Below are positions 6,903 through 14,249 of a stretch of 35,054 bases of DNA, piece by piece. Source of the stretch: an uncultured Clostridium sp. (GTDB lineage: Bacteria > Bacillota > Clostridia > Lachnospirales > Lachnospiraceae); the NCBI GenBank assembly GCA_900555045.1, contig USJW01000044.1, positions 1 to 35,054 of the forward strand. Direction: 5' to 3'. A model generated the notes under the pieces. The model was not told the origin of the DNA. It made no database searches and worked only from the letters and a program-made list of their open reading frames with translations. A program made the position numbers and the translations under genes. The first letter of the stretch is position 1, and each line of letters starts with the position of its first letter.

Positions 6903-7796
6903 GTGGATTCCAAACAAATTCAATACATATTAAAGGTAGCTGAGTGTCAGAACATTACCCGTGCGGCGGAACAGCTGTACGTGTCGCAGCCTGCGCTCAG
7001 CCACTTTATTTCCAAGGCGGAGGAGGAGCTGGGGGCGAAGATCTTCAACCGGGGCACCACGCCCCTGACGCTGACCCAGGCGGGGGAGCACTACGTGAAG
7101 ACGGCGCGCATGATGATGGCGCTGCAGGAGAATCTGCGGCGGGAGATCGACGATTTAAACAACTGCCGGGACGGGGAGGTGCGCCTGGGGCTCTCGGACA
7201 TGCGGGCAACCTCCCTTTTGCCCTTTGTGCTGCCGGAATTTCGGCGCCTCTACCCCAACGTGACGATCAAAACCGTGGAGTCCAGCAGCCGGACCGTGGA
7301 GGAGAACGTGCGAAACGGGGCGGTGGACCTGGGGATTATCCCGCTGTTCGACTACGGGGAGGACTTGTGCGCCAAGGTGCTCTACGACGAGGAGCTGGTG
7401 CTGGTGTCCTCGGAGGAGCTGCCCAGCGAGCGGGGACTGGTGCGCCCTTGGGTGGCCATCGAGGAGGTGACCGGGCGCGATTTTGTGCTGCTCTCGGGCG
7501 GCAACCGGATCCGCAAGGCGGTGGATGCGATCTTTTTGGAGCACGGCGTGCGGCCACGGTCGGTGATCGAGTCGCGCAACAACATGACGGTCTACATGAT
7601 CGCCACCACGGGCATCGCCCTGGCCATCGTGCCGGAGACTGTGGTGCGGATGATGAACCCCATGCGGCTTCCGCGGATCTACTCCATCGGAAAGTCGGGG
7701 GTTCACTGGAATATCGGGGCCATTTACCGGGAGGACGCGGTGCTCTCAGCGGCCCACGAGCAGTTAATCCGGCTGCTCAAGAACCGGTATCTGTGA
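6903..7796 (+). CDS. LysR-type transcriptional regulator
   Basis: A 297-aa LysR regulator. The winged HTH lies at residues 3-61 (ITRAAEQLYVSQPALSHFIS is the recognition region) and the periplasmic-binding-protein-like effector domain runs from about residue 90 to the end. The start is GTG at 6903, preceded by GGGGGTGA; it places the HTH at the usual distance from the N-terminus, whereas longer versions add non-homologous residues. It follows the MatC-like permease on the same strand but has its own promoter, so it probably controls the permease in response to its substrate. The stop codon lies inside a 13-bp tandem duplication. Confidence 0.92.
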   Translation: MDSKQIQYILKVAECQNITRAAEQLYVSQPALSHFISKAEEELGAKIFNRGTTPLTLTQAGEHYVKTARMMMALQENLRREIDDLNNCRDGEVRLGLSDMRATSLLPFVLPEFRRLYPNVTIKTVESSSRTVEENVRNGAVDLGIIPLFDYGEDLCAKVLYDEELVLVSSEELPSERGLVRPWVAIEEVTGRDFVLLSGGNRIRKAVDAIFLEHGVRPRSVIESRNNMTVYMIATTGIALAIVPETVVRMMNPMRLPRIYSIGKSGVHWNIGAIYREDAVLSAAHEQLIRLLKNRYL

Positions 7797-7812
7797 GAAG
7801 TATCTGTGAGAA
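7787..7812 (+). repeat. 13-bp tandem duplication over the LysR stop codon
   Basis: GTATCTGTGAGAA occurs at 7787-7799 and again at 7800-7812. The first copy contains the TGA that ends the LysR gene; the second repeats it outside the gene. Confidence 0.9.
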
Positions 7813-7836
7813 TTGTAAATATGCGGCCACACACGG

Positions 7837-7880
7837 CGGCCGGCGGAGGCATGAGAAGTATGCATCCGCCGGCCGTTTTT
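7837..7880 (+). terminator. Rho-independent terminator of the LysR gene
   Basis: CGGCCGGCGGA (7837-7847) pairs perfectly with TCCGCCGGCCG (7865-7875) and is followed by TTTTT. Confidence 0.9.
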
Positions 7881-8249
7881 GACCTTAGCGTTGCAGAATG
7901 CCTATGGAAACCGGAGCGTTTTCTGTATTAGACGGGAGCGCGCCTTCTCCCTTATACTGGTGCCATATTTCAGAGAAGAGGAGACCTACAGCGATAAGAC
8001 GCCATCGTCGCAGCTGGTGGAGGTGGCAAAGATCGCCTCCGGCTACCGGGGAAAGCCGGAGGTGCTGATGAAGGTGATCATCCAGGCACAGAAGAAAATG
8101 CGCAAAAGACGCTGAAAAAGCTTGAGGAGCGGCGCAAAGCCATCTATAATGAGGACAGAAAAGTCGGAGGAACTGCTGGACACCTCGTGCTACAGCAGAA
8201 GAGATCTGCTGCGGCGGAGGCAGGGCAGAGGGCGAAGGGAGAACTGGAC
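7881..8249 (+). pseudogene. Decayed coding stretch, possible NuoE/HymA-like remnant
   Basis: About 370 bp between a terminator and the next LysR gene, with coding-like composition but no intact gene. A frame from about 7990 to 8115 reads SSQLVEVAKIASGYRGKP then EVLMKVIIQAQKKM. That resembles the N-terminal segment of NuoE/HymA-type thioredoxin-like NADH dehydrogenase subunits (pattern: I-x3-YKGKPG-x-LI-x-VLxxAQ). It then hits a stop; another frame continues as KTLKKLEERRKAIYNEDRK. AGAGGAGA lies at about 7978 but no start codon follows at a useful distance. A TATACT at about 7952 could be an old promoter -10. AATGCCTAT near 7897 matches half of the citD-upstream palindrome. The family assignment is tentative. 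Confidence 0.25.
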
Positions 8250-9422
8250 ATGAACGAAAAACAGCTGCGCTATATTGTGGCCATCGCGGACACGGGGAGT
8301 ATACAGAACGCCGCCCGCGCCCTGGGCAAGAGCCCGTCCACGCTGACCAGGACCCTAAGGCGGATGGAGGAGAACTTCAACCTGCGCCTGTTCAGACGGA
8401 CGCCGGAGGGCCTGGCGGTCACCTCGGAGGGGGAGGCCGCGCTGGCTGTGATCCGGGAGATCATCGACCGCTTCGACCGCCTGCGGGGGCAGGGGGGCGG
8501 CTGCGACCTGACGGAGAACGAGATCCGCTATCTTTTGGCGATCCGGGAGTGCGGGTCCATCTCCCGGGCCGCGGCGGAGCTCTTCGTGGCCCAGCCATCC
8601 TTAAGCCAGGTGTTGATGAACGTGGAGAGCGGATTTGGGCAGGCGATCTTTAAGCGGAGCAGCGAGGGGGTGGCGCCCACGGCCTTCGGGGAAGCGTTTC
8701 TGGAGGAGCTGCGGCAGATCGCCGGGCTGTACCGGAAGCTGGCGCTGGAGATGGAGGAGTTCCAGGAGATGAAGCGGGGAACCATCACCTTCGGCATTCC
8801 CCAGAATCTGGGGGCCTACCTGCTGCCCATGGTGCTGCCGGCCTTCGCCGGTCGCTACCCGGGGATCCGCATCCGCTTTAAGGAGAACAACTCCACGGAG
8901 TTAGACCGGCTCCTGCTGGCGGACAAGACGGATTTCAGCATCATGCATTTTCAGGAGGAGAACGAGGCGCTGGCCTACGAGACGTTTTTCGAGGATCCCT
9001 TCTACCTGGTGGTCCCCGGCACTATGCGGGGGCAGCTGGGATTCGCGGAGGGGGAGGTGCTTAAGGCGGAGGACCTAAAGGCCCTGGCCCAGGCGCCCTT
9101 CGTGATGGTGGCCAGCCGCCAGAAGCTGCGGGAGGTGGCGGACCAGATCCTGGAGAAGTCGGGGATCCGGCCGGACATCCGCTATGTGACCAAGAGCATG
9201 GAGACGGCCAAGCGGCTGGTGGCCGCCGGTCTGGGCGTGACCTTTCTGCCCGGCTCCTACCTGACGCTTTACTCCGGCATGGAGGGCCTGTCCTGCTACC
9301 GGCTGGACGGAAGCCTTTTAGCCTCCTGGCAGCTGGTGGCGGCTTACCCGAAGAAGGAGCGGCTGTCCCGCAGCGCAAGGGAGTTTCTGCGGGTGCTCAA
9401 GGAGTGTTTGGGTGGAGAGTGA
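8250..9422 (+). CDS. LysR-type regulator with two tandem HTH domains
   Basis: A 390-aa protein, about 90 residues longer than a normal LysR regulator. The extra length is a second complete DNA-binding domain at the N-terminus. HTH 1: residues about 3-62 (SIQNAARALGKSPSTLTRTL). Linker: about 63-86, ending in GQGGG. HTH 2: residues about 87-147 (SISRAAAELFVAQPSLSQVL). The effector domain runs from about 176 to 385, and contains IPQNLGAYLLPMVLPAF and GLGVTFLPGSYL. Start ATG at 8250 with AGGGAGA just upstream. It precedes the split dehydrogenase gene (115 bp gap) and probably regulates it. Two HTH domains per subunit would let a dimer or tetramer contact twice the usual number of half-sites. Confidence 0.9.
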   Translation: MNEKQLRYIVAIADTGSIQNAARALGKSPSTLTRTLRRMEENFNLRLFRRTPEGLAVTSEGEAALAVIREIIDRFDRLRGQGGGCDLTENEIRYLLAIRECGSISRAAAELFVAQPSLSQVLMNVESGFGQAIFKRSSEGVAPTAFGEAFLEELRQIAGLYRKLALEMEEFQEMKRGTITFGIPQNLGAYLLPMVLPAFAGRYPGIRIRFKENNSTELDRLLLADKTDFSIMHFQEENEALAYETFFEDPFYLVVPGTMRGQLGFAEGEVLKAEDLKALAQAPFVMVASRQKLREVADQILEKSGIRPDIRYVTKSMETAKRLVAAGLGVTFLPGSYLTLYSGMEGLSCYRLDGSLLASWQLVAAYPKKERLSRSAREFLRVLKECLGGE

Positions 9423-9536
9423 AAAAATGCATTTCCCCTATACCCCGCAAGGCCATTTTTGTATTTTTCCAATACCCATGGATGCGGTATACTGGGAGTA
9501 TCAAAAACAACCAGACAATGCCAGGAGGGGTAGAAC
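9423..9536 (+). promoter_or_regulatory. Predicted activator-dependent promoter of the dehydrogenase gene
   Basis: TATACT at 9488-9493 is a good -10, but the -35 position (about 9465-9470, TTTTCC) is poor, as expected for a LysR-activated promoter. ATACC (9472-9476) and GGTAT (9486-9490) form an interrupted dyad overlapping the -10. AGGAGGGG precedes the ATG at 9537. Confidence 0.45.
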
Positions 9537-10709
9537 ATGGAACAGATGAGACAAGAGGAAATAAACCAGGCCAAGGAGCGGTTCGGACAGCTGATCGAGG
9601 AGGAGTTCGCGCGCATCGAACGGATGAAGGCGGACAACGAGGTGAAGGACTTCTCCAAGATGGAGAAGATCGTGGTGGGAATTCTGCCGGGCGACGGCAT
9701 CGGCCCCATCATCATGGAGCAGGCGCTCAGGGTGCTGCGGGCGCTGATGGAGGAGGAGATCGCCTCCGGGCGCGTGGAGCTGCGCACCATCGAGGGTATG
9801 ACCATCGAGAACCGTGCCGCCACGGGGCAGAGCCTTCCGGAGGACGTGTTTGAGAAGATCAAGCAGTGCGACGTCCTCTAAAAGGGGCCCATGGTGACTC
9901 CCAGAGCCGGCGATCCCTGGCCCAACCTGGTCAGCGCCAACAGCCTGCTGCGCCGGGGACTGGAGCTGTTCGCGGCGGTGCGGCCCATCTACATCCCGGA
10001 GAAGAACATCGACTGGACCTTCTTCCGCGAGAACATCGAGGGCGAGTACATCTGGGGAAATAAGGGAATTCAGGTGAATGAGGACCTGGCTGTGGATTTC
10101 AAGGTGCAGACCAAGCAGGGCAGCGAGCGCATCGCCAGAGCGGCCTTCGAGTTTGCCAGAAAGAACGGAAAGAAGAACGTGACCATCGTGACCAAGGCCA
10201 ATATCGTGAAATTGGCCGACGGAAACTTTATAAGGGCCGTGCGCAAGGTGGGAGAGGAGTACCCGGAGATCGAGATTCAGGAGCGCCTGGTGGACGCCAT
10301 GTGCGCTAAGATGCTGGATCCGGAGTTCAACAAGGGCATCGAGGTGATTGTTCTGCCGAACCTGTACGGCGACATCGTGACCGACGTGGCGGCGGAGCAC
10401 CAGGGCGGCCTGGGCACTGCCTCCTCTTCCAACTTGGGCAACAAGTACGCCATGTTTGAGGCCATCCACGGCACCGCCCCCTACCTGATCAGCCATGGCC
10501 GCGGCGAGTACGCGGACCCCTGCAGCCTGATCCGCGCCGTGGGCATGCTGCTGGCCCACATCGGCTACGGCGACCGGAAGCGTAAGCTGGACGAGACGTT
10601 AGACATCTGCACGGTCACGGAGCGGAAGGTGGTCCTGACGACCTTCACGGAGGACGCCAGCACGAAGGAGTTCACGGATTACGTGATCGAGACGCTGGGG
10701 AGAATTTAG
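9537..10709 (+). pseudogene. Isocitrate/isopropylmalate dehydrogenase family, interrupted by TAA
   Basis: A 390-codon beta-decarboxylating dehydrogenase (NAD(P)-dependent oxidation of a 2-hydroxyacid such as isocitrate, 3-isopropylmalate, tartrate or malate). Visible: NAD-site region VGILPGDGIGPIIMEQ, catalytic lysine region VTKANIVKLADG, metal-binding aspartates in LPNLYGDIVTDVAAEHQGG, and FEAIHGTAPYL. An in-frame TAA at 9879-9881 splits it after codon 114; the frame is the same on both sides. The family normally reads DVLLKGP here, so one T-to-A change in TTA (Leu) would explain it. An ATG at 9891 follows AAAAGGGG, so translation could restart and make a separate 272-aa piece (9891-10709). 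Options: recent nonsense mutation, sequencing error, or a real two-part enzyme. Confidence 0.8.
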
Positions 10710-10859
10710 AGGAGTCGAGATGGATGAATGAGGGAAGGGATTGGACGGCGTGGGCGTGAGGAATGCCTGAGCGTGCTTGCGCGTGTCTATGCCGTTAAGT
10801 ATCAGCCGGATGCGAACCGACTGACAATTCCTTTCATCCTCGTTCTCAGTGGCTGAGCG

Positions 10860-10906
10860 AAGAGCCGTTTCTCTGATCTGGGGACAGAGAGGCGGCTCTT
10901 TGTTTT
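10860..10906 (+). terminator. Rho-independent terminator
   Basis: AAGAGCCGTTTCTCTG (10860-10875) pairs with CAGAGAGGCGGCTCTT (10885-10900), 16 bp with two G-U pairs, followed by TGTTTT. It closes the dehydrogenase transcript about 150 bp after the stop. Confidence 0.85.
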
Positions 10907-11118
10907 GGTGGAGGCAGTGGGATGTGGGCGGAGACTGAGGGCGATTGATGAGTAGAATCGGGGGATAAGGTTGCTGGCGTTGCTTGATATTATTTGTTGC
11001 TTGATATTATATCATGGCTTGTCAGCGGCTTTTTTGCTTATTTTTAGGGAGTATTTTAGAGTATTTTTTGCGCGGAGTGCACGTGAAAAAGTCTCACAAA
11101 ACATCATCTGTGGCTGGA

Positions 11119-11146
11119 AAACAGGAAACAGGAAACAGGAAACAGC
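11119..11146 (+). repeat. Four tandem 7-bp repeats upstream of the TetR promoter
   Basis: AAACAGG is repeated three times (11119-11139), followed by AAACAGC. The array ends 12 bp before the -35 of the TetR gene. Slippage would change the spacing of any upstream site. Confidence 0.85.
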
Positions 11147-11157
11147 CACCTCTGTTC

Positions 11158-11186
11158 TTGACGTTTCATTTTTGGTGTGTTAGAAT
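11158..11186 (+). promoter_or_regulatory. Predicted promoter of the TetR-flavoprotein operon
   Basis: TTGACG (11158-11163), 17 bp, TAGAAT (11181-11186), with AGGAGG ahead of the ATG at 11239. Confidence 0.75.
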
Positions 11187-11210
11187 TAATTGAACTGATA
11201 GTTTAATTAA
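11186..11210 (+). promoter_or_regulatory. Probable TetR autoregulatory operator
   Basis: TTAATTGAAC-TGATA-GTTTAATTAA: 10-bp arms with one mismatch and a 5-bp centre, placed directly on the predicted transcription start of the TetR gene. The size and place are typical of a TetR-family self-repression site. Confidence 0.7.
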
Positions 11211-11238
11211 ATTCGAGTTCTACAGGAGGAATCCAAAC

Positions 11239-12015
11239 ATGGCGCGCAGAAAAAAAGAACCGCCGGACACTCACAGGGCAAATATCGCGGCGGCGGCCGG
11301 TCGGCTCTTTGCGGAGCGGGGAGCCGCCGCCGTCACGGTGGATGAGATCGCCCGGGAGGCTGGGTACAGTAAGGCCACGGTCTATGTCTATTTCCGGGAC
11401 CGGGAGGAGATTGTGCGCTTCCTGGTGCTAGAGAGCATGGAGGGGCTGTGCAGCTCCATCTGCGGGGCGCTGGAGACAGAGGGGGGAATCTGGGAGAAAT
11501 ATCTGAAGATCTGCAGGGCGCTGGAGACATACCGGGAGCAGTATCCCTACTATTTTGAGTCCGCAGTGGGTCCGATCCCGATGGATTTTGCGGGCGGGCA
11601 GCTGCCGACGGTGGAGCAGGCCATCTTTGACGCGGGTGAGCGGATCAACGAGGCGGTGGCGGACCTGCTGCGCCAGGGGATGGAGAGCGGAGCGCTGCGG
11701 CGCGATCTGGATGTGCTCCCCACGGTGTTTGCGCTCTGGGCGGGCCTTTCCGGCCTGATCCGCATGGCGGCGGACAAACAGGCGTACATTGAGGACGTGA
11801 TGGGGCGTTCCAGGCGGGAGTTTCTGGATTATGGTTACCGGGTCTTGTACCGGTCCATTGTGGCGGAGACGGTGGAGATGGCGGAAACGGTGGCGACGCC
11901 GGAAGCGGCGAAAATGGCGGAGACGGTGAGAGTGGCGGAAAAACCGGAACCGCTGGAAACAGCGAGACCGGCGGTTTCGCCCGGTACCGCGCAGGAGGTG
12001 AGGAGACATGAGTGA
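11239..12015 (+). CDS. TetR/AcrR-family regulator with repetitive C-terminal tail
   Basis: A 258-aa regulator. The N-terminal HTH occupies residues about 10-58 (TVDEIAREAGYSKATVYVYF). The helical ligand/dimer domain follows to about residue 205, close to the usual family length. Residues about 208-258 are an unusual tail of degenerate repeats (VAETVEMAETVATPEAAKMAETVRVAE, given in parts: VAETVEMAET, VATPEAAKMA, ETVRVAE), ending in a low-complexity proline/alanine stretch; it looks like repeat expansion at the 3' end. The gene overlaps the flavoprotein gene by 8 bp, so they are co-translated and probably share regulation through the palindrome at 11186-11210. The ligand is unknown. Confidence 0.9.
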   Translation: MARRKKEPPDTHRANIAAAAGRLFAERGAAAVTVDEIAREAGYSKATVYVYFRDREEIVRFLVLESMEGLCSSICGALETEGGIWEKYLKICRALETYREQYPYYFESAVGPIPMDFAGGQLPTVEQAIFDAGERINEAVADLLRQGMESGALRRDLDVLPTVFALWAGLSGLIRMAADKQAYIEDVMGRSRREFLDYGYRVLYRSIVAETVEMAETVATPEAAKMAETVRVAEKPEPLETARPAVSPGTAQEVRRHE

Positions 12016-12592
12016 GAATAACCCGCGAAGACTCTTGGCGATCCTGGGGAGTCCGCACCAGAACGGCTCCACCGCGGCGATGCTGGACTGCGCTGTGAAG
12101 GCGGCGGTTGCAGCCGGGTGGGAGGTGGACCAGTTGTGGCTCTATGAGAAGAACATCGGCTACTGCAACGGCTGCCGCGTCTGTGTGGCCCTGGGAAACT
12201 GTGTGCAGAGGGATGATATCCAGGAAATCGCGGATCTTCTGCGCGGCTGCGACGTGGTGGCCTTGGCGGCTCCCGCATACTGGGCCAATGTGCCGGCCCC
12301 GGTGAAAAATCTGTTCGACCGCCTGCTGGGCGTGGCGATGGAGGAGAACGGCAGGCTTCCTAAGCCGCGGCTGTCGAGGAACCAGCGCTACCTCCTTCTG
12401 ACCGCCTGCAACACCCCCTTTCCGTTCTCACGGCTGTTCGGGCAGAGCAGCGGAGCGCTGCGGGCGATGAACGAATTCTTCCACTACAGCGGCATGCGCC
12501 CCATGGGCAGCGTGACTTTCGCCGGGGCAGGAGGATCCACGGAATTGCCCGGGCGGGTGCAGAGAAAAATTCGCAGATATTGGGAAAAATGA
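12008..12592 (+). CDS. Flavodoxin-fold NAD(P)H-dependent oxidoreductase, Fe-S flavoprotein type
   Basis: A 194-aa flavin protein that binds FMN and transfers electrons or reduces quinones, nitro- or azo-type compounds. The FMN phosphate loop is GSPHQNGSTAAML (residues about 14-26). The compact cysteine cluster CNGCRVCVALGNC (residues about 53-65) is the position where iron-sulfur flavoproteins bind a cluster. AAPAYWANVPAPVKNLFDR is the conserved second flavin loop. The start ATG lies inside the end of the TetR gene with AGGAGGTGAG upstream. Linked to a repressor, it probably responds to a toxic electrophile or redox compound; that is inference. Confidence 0.87.
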   Translation: MSENNPRRLLAILGSPHQNGSTAAMLDCAVKAAVAAGWEVDQLWLYEKNIGYCNGCRVCVALGNCVQRDDIQEIADLLRGCDVVALAAPAYWANVPAPVKNLFDRLLGVAMEENGRLPKPRLSRNQRYLLLTACNTPFPFSRLFGQSSGALRAMNEFFHYSGMRPMGSVTFAGAGGSTELPGRVQRKIRRYWEK

Positions 12593-12683
12593 GAAGTGGG
12601 AAGAACTGGTGCCGGACCAAAGTCCGGCGCTAAATCCGACTAGCAGTCTGGATACAACCTTGCCTTGCCGCCCTGCATTCCCC

Positions 12684-12712
12684 TTGACATCCCACTCATT
12701 CTGGGATACCAT
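12684..12712 (+). promoter_or_regulatory. Predicted promoter of the methyltransferase leader
   Basis: TTGACA (12684-12689), 17 bp, TACCAT (12707-12712). There is no long gene for 270 bp downstream; the transcript would pass two hairpins with U-runs before the methyltransferase. Confidence 0.6.
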
Positions 12713-12718
12713 AAAAGA

Positions 12719-12864
12719 CAATACGAACAAAGAGAAAGAATAGGTGATGCAGTCCGGCTGATCCAGGCATAATCCAATCATTTATGCTGGTTTCGCTGGA
12801 GAAGAGTAGATAGAATCAACACAACCGGTCAGAGAACATGCGCTGCGGCTCGCAGCCTGTTTTT
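12719..12864 (+). ncRNA. Candidate structured leader RNA or small RNA
   Basis: Between a good promoter and an intrinsic terminator lies about 145 nt without a gene. It contains a hairpin CCAGGCATAA / TTATGCTGG (around 12763-12790) and a 4-codon open frame (AGGTG then ATG-CAG-TCC-GGC-TGA). It could be a small RNA, or the sensing part of the leader that controls the methyltransferase gene. I do not recognise a riboswitch class. Confidence 0.35.
12842..12864 (+). terminator. Small intrinsic terminator
   Basis: GCTGCG (12842-12847), loop GCT, CGCAGC (12851-12856), then CTGTTTTTG. Confidence 0.6.
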
Positions 12865-12884
12865 GTTGTCCGATGTTTGATTTT

Positions 12885-12950
12885 ATTTTACTCTCGCTGC
12901 CATGATTGGTTTTAAAGCTGTAGAGTAAAATCTACGGCTTTTTCTTTTTT
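12885..12950 (+). promoter_or_regulatory. Terminator/antiterminator-like element upstream of the methyltransferase
   Basis: Two mutually exclusive hairpins are visible. Terminator: AAGCTGTAGA (12915-12924) with TCTACGGCTT (12931-12940), loop GTAAAA, followed by TTTCTTTTTT. Alternative: ATTTTACTCT (12885-12894) pairs perfectly with AGAGTAAAAT (12922-12931), which removes the terminator's left arm and loop. The ribosome site of the methyltransferase gene lies about 20 nt beyond. This is the classical shape of transcription attenuation; the trigger is unknown. Confidence 0.55.
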
Positions 12951-12981
12951 GTCCGTAAAAAAATTTGAGAGGAGCAATCAT

Positions 12982-13812
12982 ATGTACAATCAGATTCGCG
13001 TAGCAGTCAAGCTTCCGGCGCTCTACGAAAAGACGGAGGTCCCGTTCTGGGACGATGAGCACATCTCCGGGCAGATGCTGAAGGCGCACCTGGACCCGGA
13101 CTTCGAGGGAGCCAGCAGAAAGAAAGACTTTATCGACCAGTCCGCAGCCTGGATCGGGGAGATCGCGCCGCCGCGGGAGCACAATCGCCTGTTGGACATC
13201 GGCTGCGGCCCGGGGCTCTATGCGGAGCGGTTTGAGAAGATAGGCTACCAGGTCACGGGCGTCGATTTTTCAAGGCGATCCATCGATTACGCAGTCGCCT
13301 CGGCCGCCCGGCAGGGGAAGGCGATTACCTATCACTGCCTGGACTACCTGAAGATGAACCTGGAGAAAAAATTCGACCTGGTTACGATGATCTACTGCGA
13401 CTACGGCGCATTGTCGGACGAGGACCGGAGGACCGTTTTGGCCAACGTGCGCAGACATTTAAGGCCGGGTGGAAAGTTCCTGTTCGATGTGTTTTCCATC
13501 GCACATCTGGAGAATTTCAGCGAGTGCCAGACCTGGGAGATAAACGAGAACGGCGGTTTCTGGAGGAAAAACGGCTACATTGCCCTAAACCGAAAGCTCC
13601 GATACAAGGACCGCGTCACCTTGGAGCAGATCACAATCATCGACGGCGGGGAGCCGGTCAATTACTACCTGTGGAACACCCATTTCACGGCGGAACTTCT
13701 CGCCCGTGAGGCCGAGGAAGCGGGCTTTCGGGTCCTGGATTTTTATGGGGATGTCAAGGGCACGCCCTATGGCAGCGCAACAGATACGCTGGCAGTTTTG
13801 CTGGAGGCGTAA
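12982..13812 (+). CDS. Class I SAM-dependent methyltransferase
   Basis: A 276-aa Rossmann-fold methyltransferase. Motif I is LLDIGCGPGLYAERFEKIGY (residues about 70-89) and the acidic motif II follows in VTGVDFSRRSIDYA; motif IV region is FDLVTMIYCDYGAL. The N-terminal 60 residues carry a helical segment seen in small-molecule methyltransferases. Start ATG at 12982 with GAGAGGAG 7 nt upstream; a TTG 33 bp earlier lies in the U-run of the attenuator and is less likely. The substrate is unknown. The stop codon TAA lies within the first unit of a 300-bp tandem repeat array, so the gene end and array are fused. Confidence 0.88.
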   Translation: MYNQIRVAVKLPALYEKTEVPFWDDEHISGQMLKAHLDPDFEGASRKKDFIDQSAAWIGEIAPPREHNRLLDIGCGPGLYAERFEKIGYQVTGVDFSRRSIDYAVASAARQGKAITYHCLDYLKMNLEKKFDLVTMIYCDYGALSDEDRRTVLANVRRHLRPGGKFLFDVFSIAHLENFSECQTWEINENGGFWRKNGYIALNRKLRYKDRVTLEQITIIDGGEPVNYYLWNTHFTAELLAREAEEAGFRVLDFYGDVKGTPYGSATDTLAVLLEA

Positions 13813-14102
13813 GACCGGGGAGCCGTAAGACCGGGAGGCGTAGAACGGGAAGTGGCAGGGCGGGGAGCCGTAAGACCGGGAGGCGTAGAACGGGAAGCGG
13901 CAGGGCGGGGAACCATAAGATTGAGGGGCATAGACCGGGAAGTAGCAGGGCGGGGAGCCGTAAGACCGGGAGGCGTAGGCCGGGAAGCGGCAGAGCGGGG
14001 AGGCGTATGACCGTGGAGGCGTAGACCTGGAAGCAGCAGGGCGTGGAGCCGTAAGACCGAGCGACATAGACGGGAAGCGGCATATCGGGGAGCCAGAGAA
14101 TA
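13803..14102 (+). repeat. 300-bp minisatellite: twenty 15-bp units in a 45-bp higher-order repeat
   Basis: Twenty consecutive 15-bp units without a break in period. Three unit types alternate: A GGGAGCCGTAAGACC, B GGGAGGCGTAGAACG, C GGAAGCGGCAGGGCG, so the array has a 45-bp superstructure (clear A-B-C blocks from 13818, 13863, 13908, 13953, 13998, 14043). Units diverge toward the right. The first unit (13803-13817) contains the methyltransferase stop TAA. On the plus strand the units carry TAA/TAG; on the minus strand all three frames stay open because 45 is divisible by 3, giving false proline/serine-rich open frames. Confidence 0.93.
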
Positions 14103-14154
14103 GCCACAGAAAAATCCCCCTACCCCTTCAAAAACACACCCAACTAAATCCTCT

Positions 14155-14198
14155 AAAAACAAAAACCGGCGTGACATGTCAAATCCCACATCACGCCG
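14155..14198 (-). terminator. Rho-independent terminator of the citDEF operon
   Basis: CGGCGTGA (14167-14174) and TCACGCCG (14191-14198) form the stem; on the minus strand it is followed by a T-rich run (complement of 14155-14165). It lies about 50 bp after the citF stop. Confidence 0.8.
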
Positions 14199-14249
14199 TT
14201 CCTAACATTACCCAAAACTTAAACTAACACATTACCTCGCAACCCTTTT

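Larger units (their letters stand above)
10710..11157. other. Gene-free stretch after the dehydrogenase
   Basis: I see no convincing gene. It holds a terminator (10860-10906), a possible long-range pairing of GGATGAATGAGG near 10720 with CCTTTCATCC near 10840 (so the 3' untranslated region may fold), and a 7-bp microsatellite at 11119-11146. A 70-codon open frame at 10971-11183 has a membrane-like start but no ribosome site and runs over the next promoter. Confidence 0.5.

Noticed and set aside
10971..11183. 70-codon membrane-like open frame
   Set aside because: No ribosome site, low-complexity tail from the microsatellite, and overlap with the TetR promoter.
12719..12800. Fluoride-type riboswitch, suggested by AGGTGATGCAG
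   Set aside because: The remaining consensus positions and pseudoknot partner are not seen.
13803..14102. CRISPR array
   Set aside because: Units are contiguous 15-bp repeats without unique spacers, and no cas genes are nearby.
13585..14189. Long minus-strand open frames (up to 160 codons) rich in Pro, Ser, Leu and Arg over the repeat array
   Set aside because: All three minus frames are open because the repeat period is a multiple of 3; no ribosome site, and they run into the methyltransferase or terminator.
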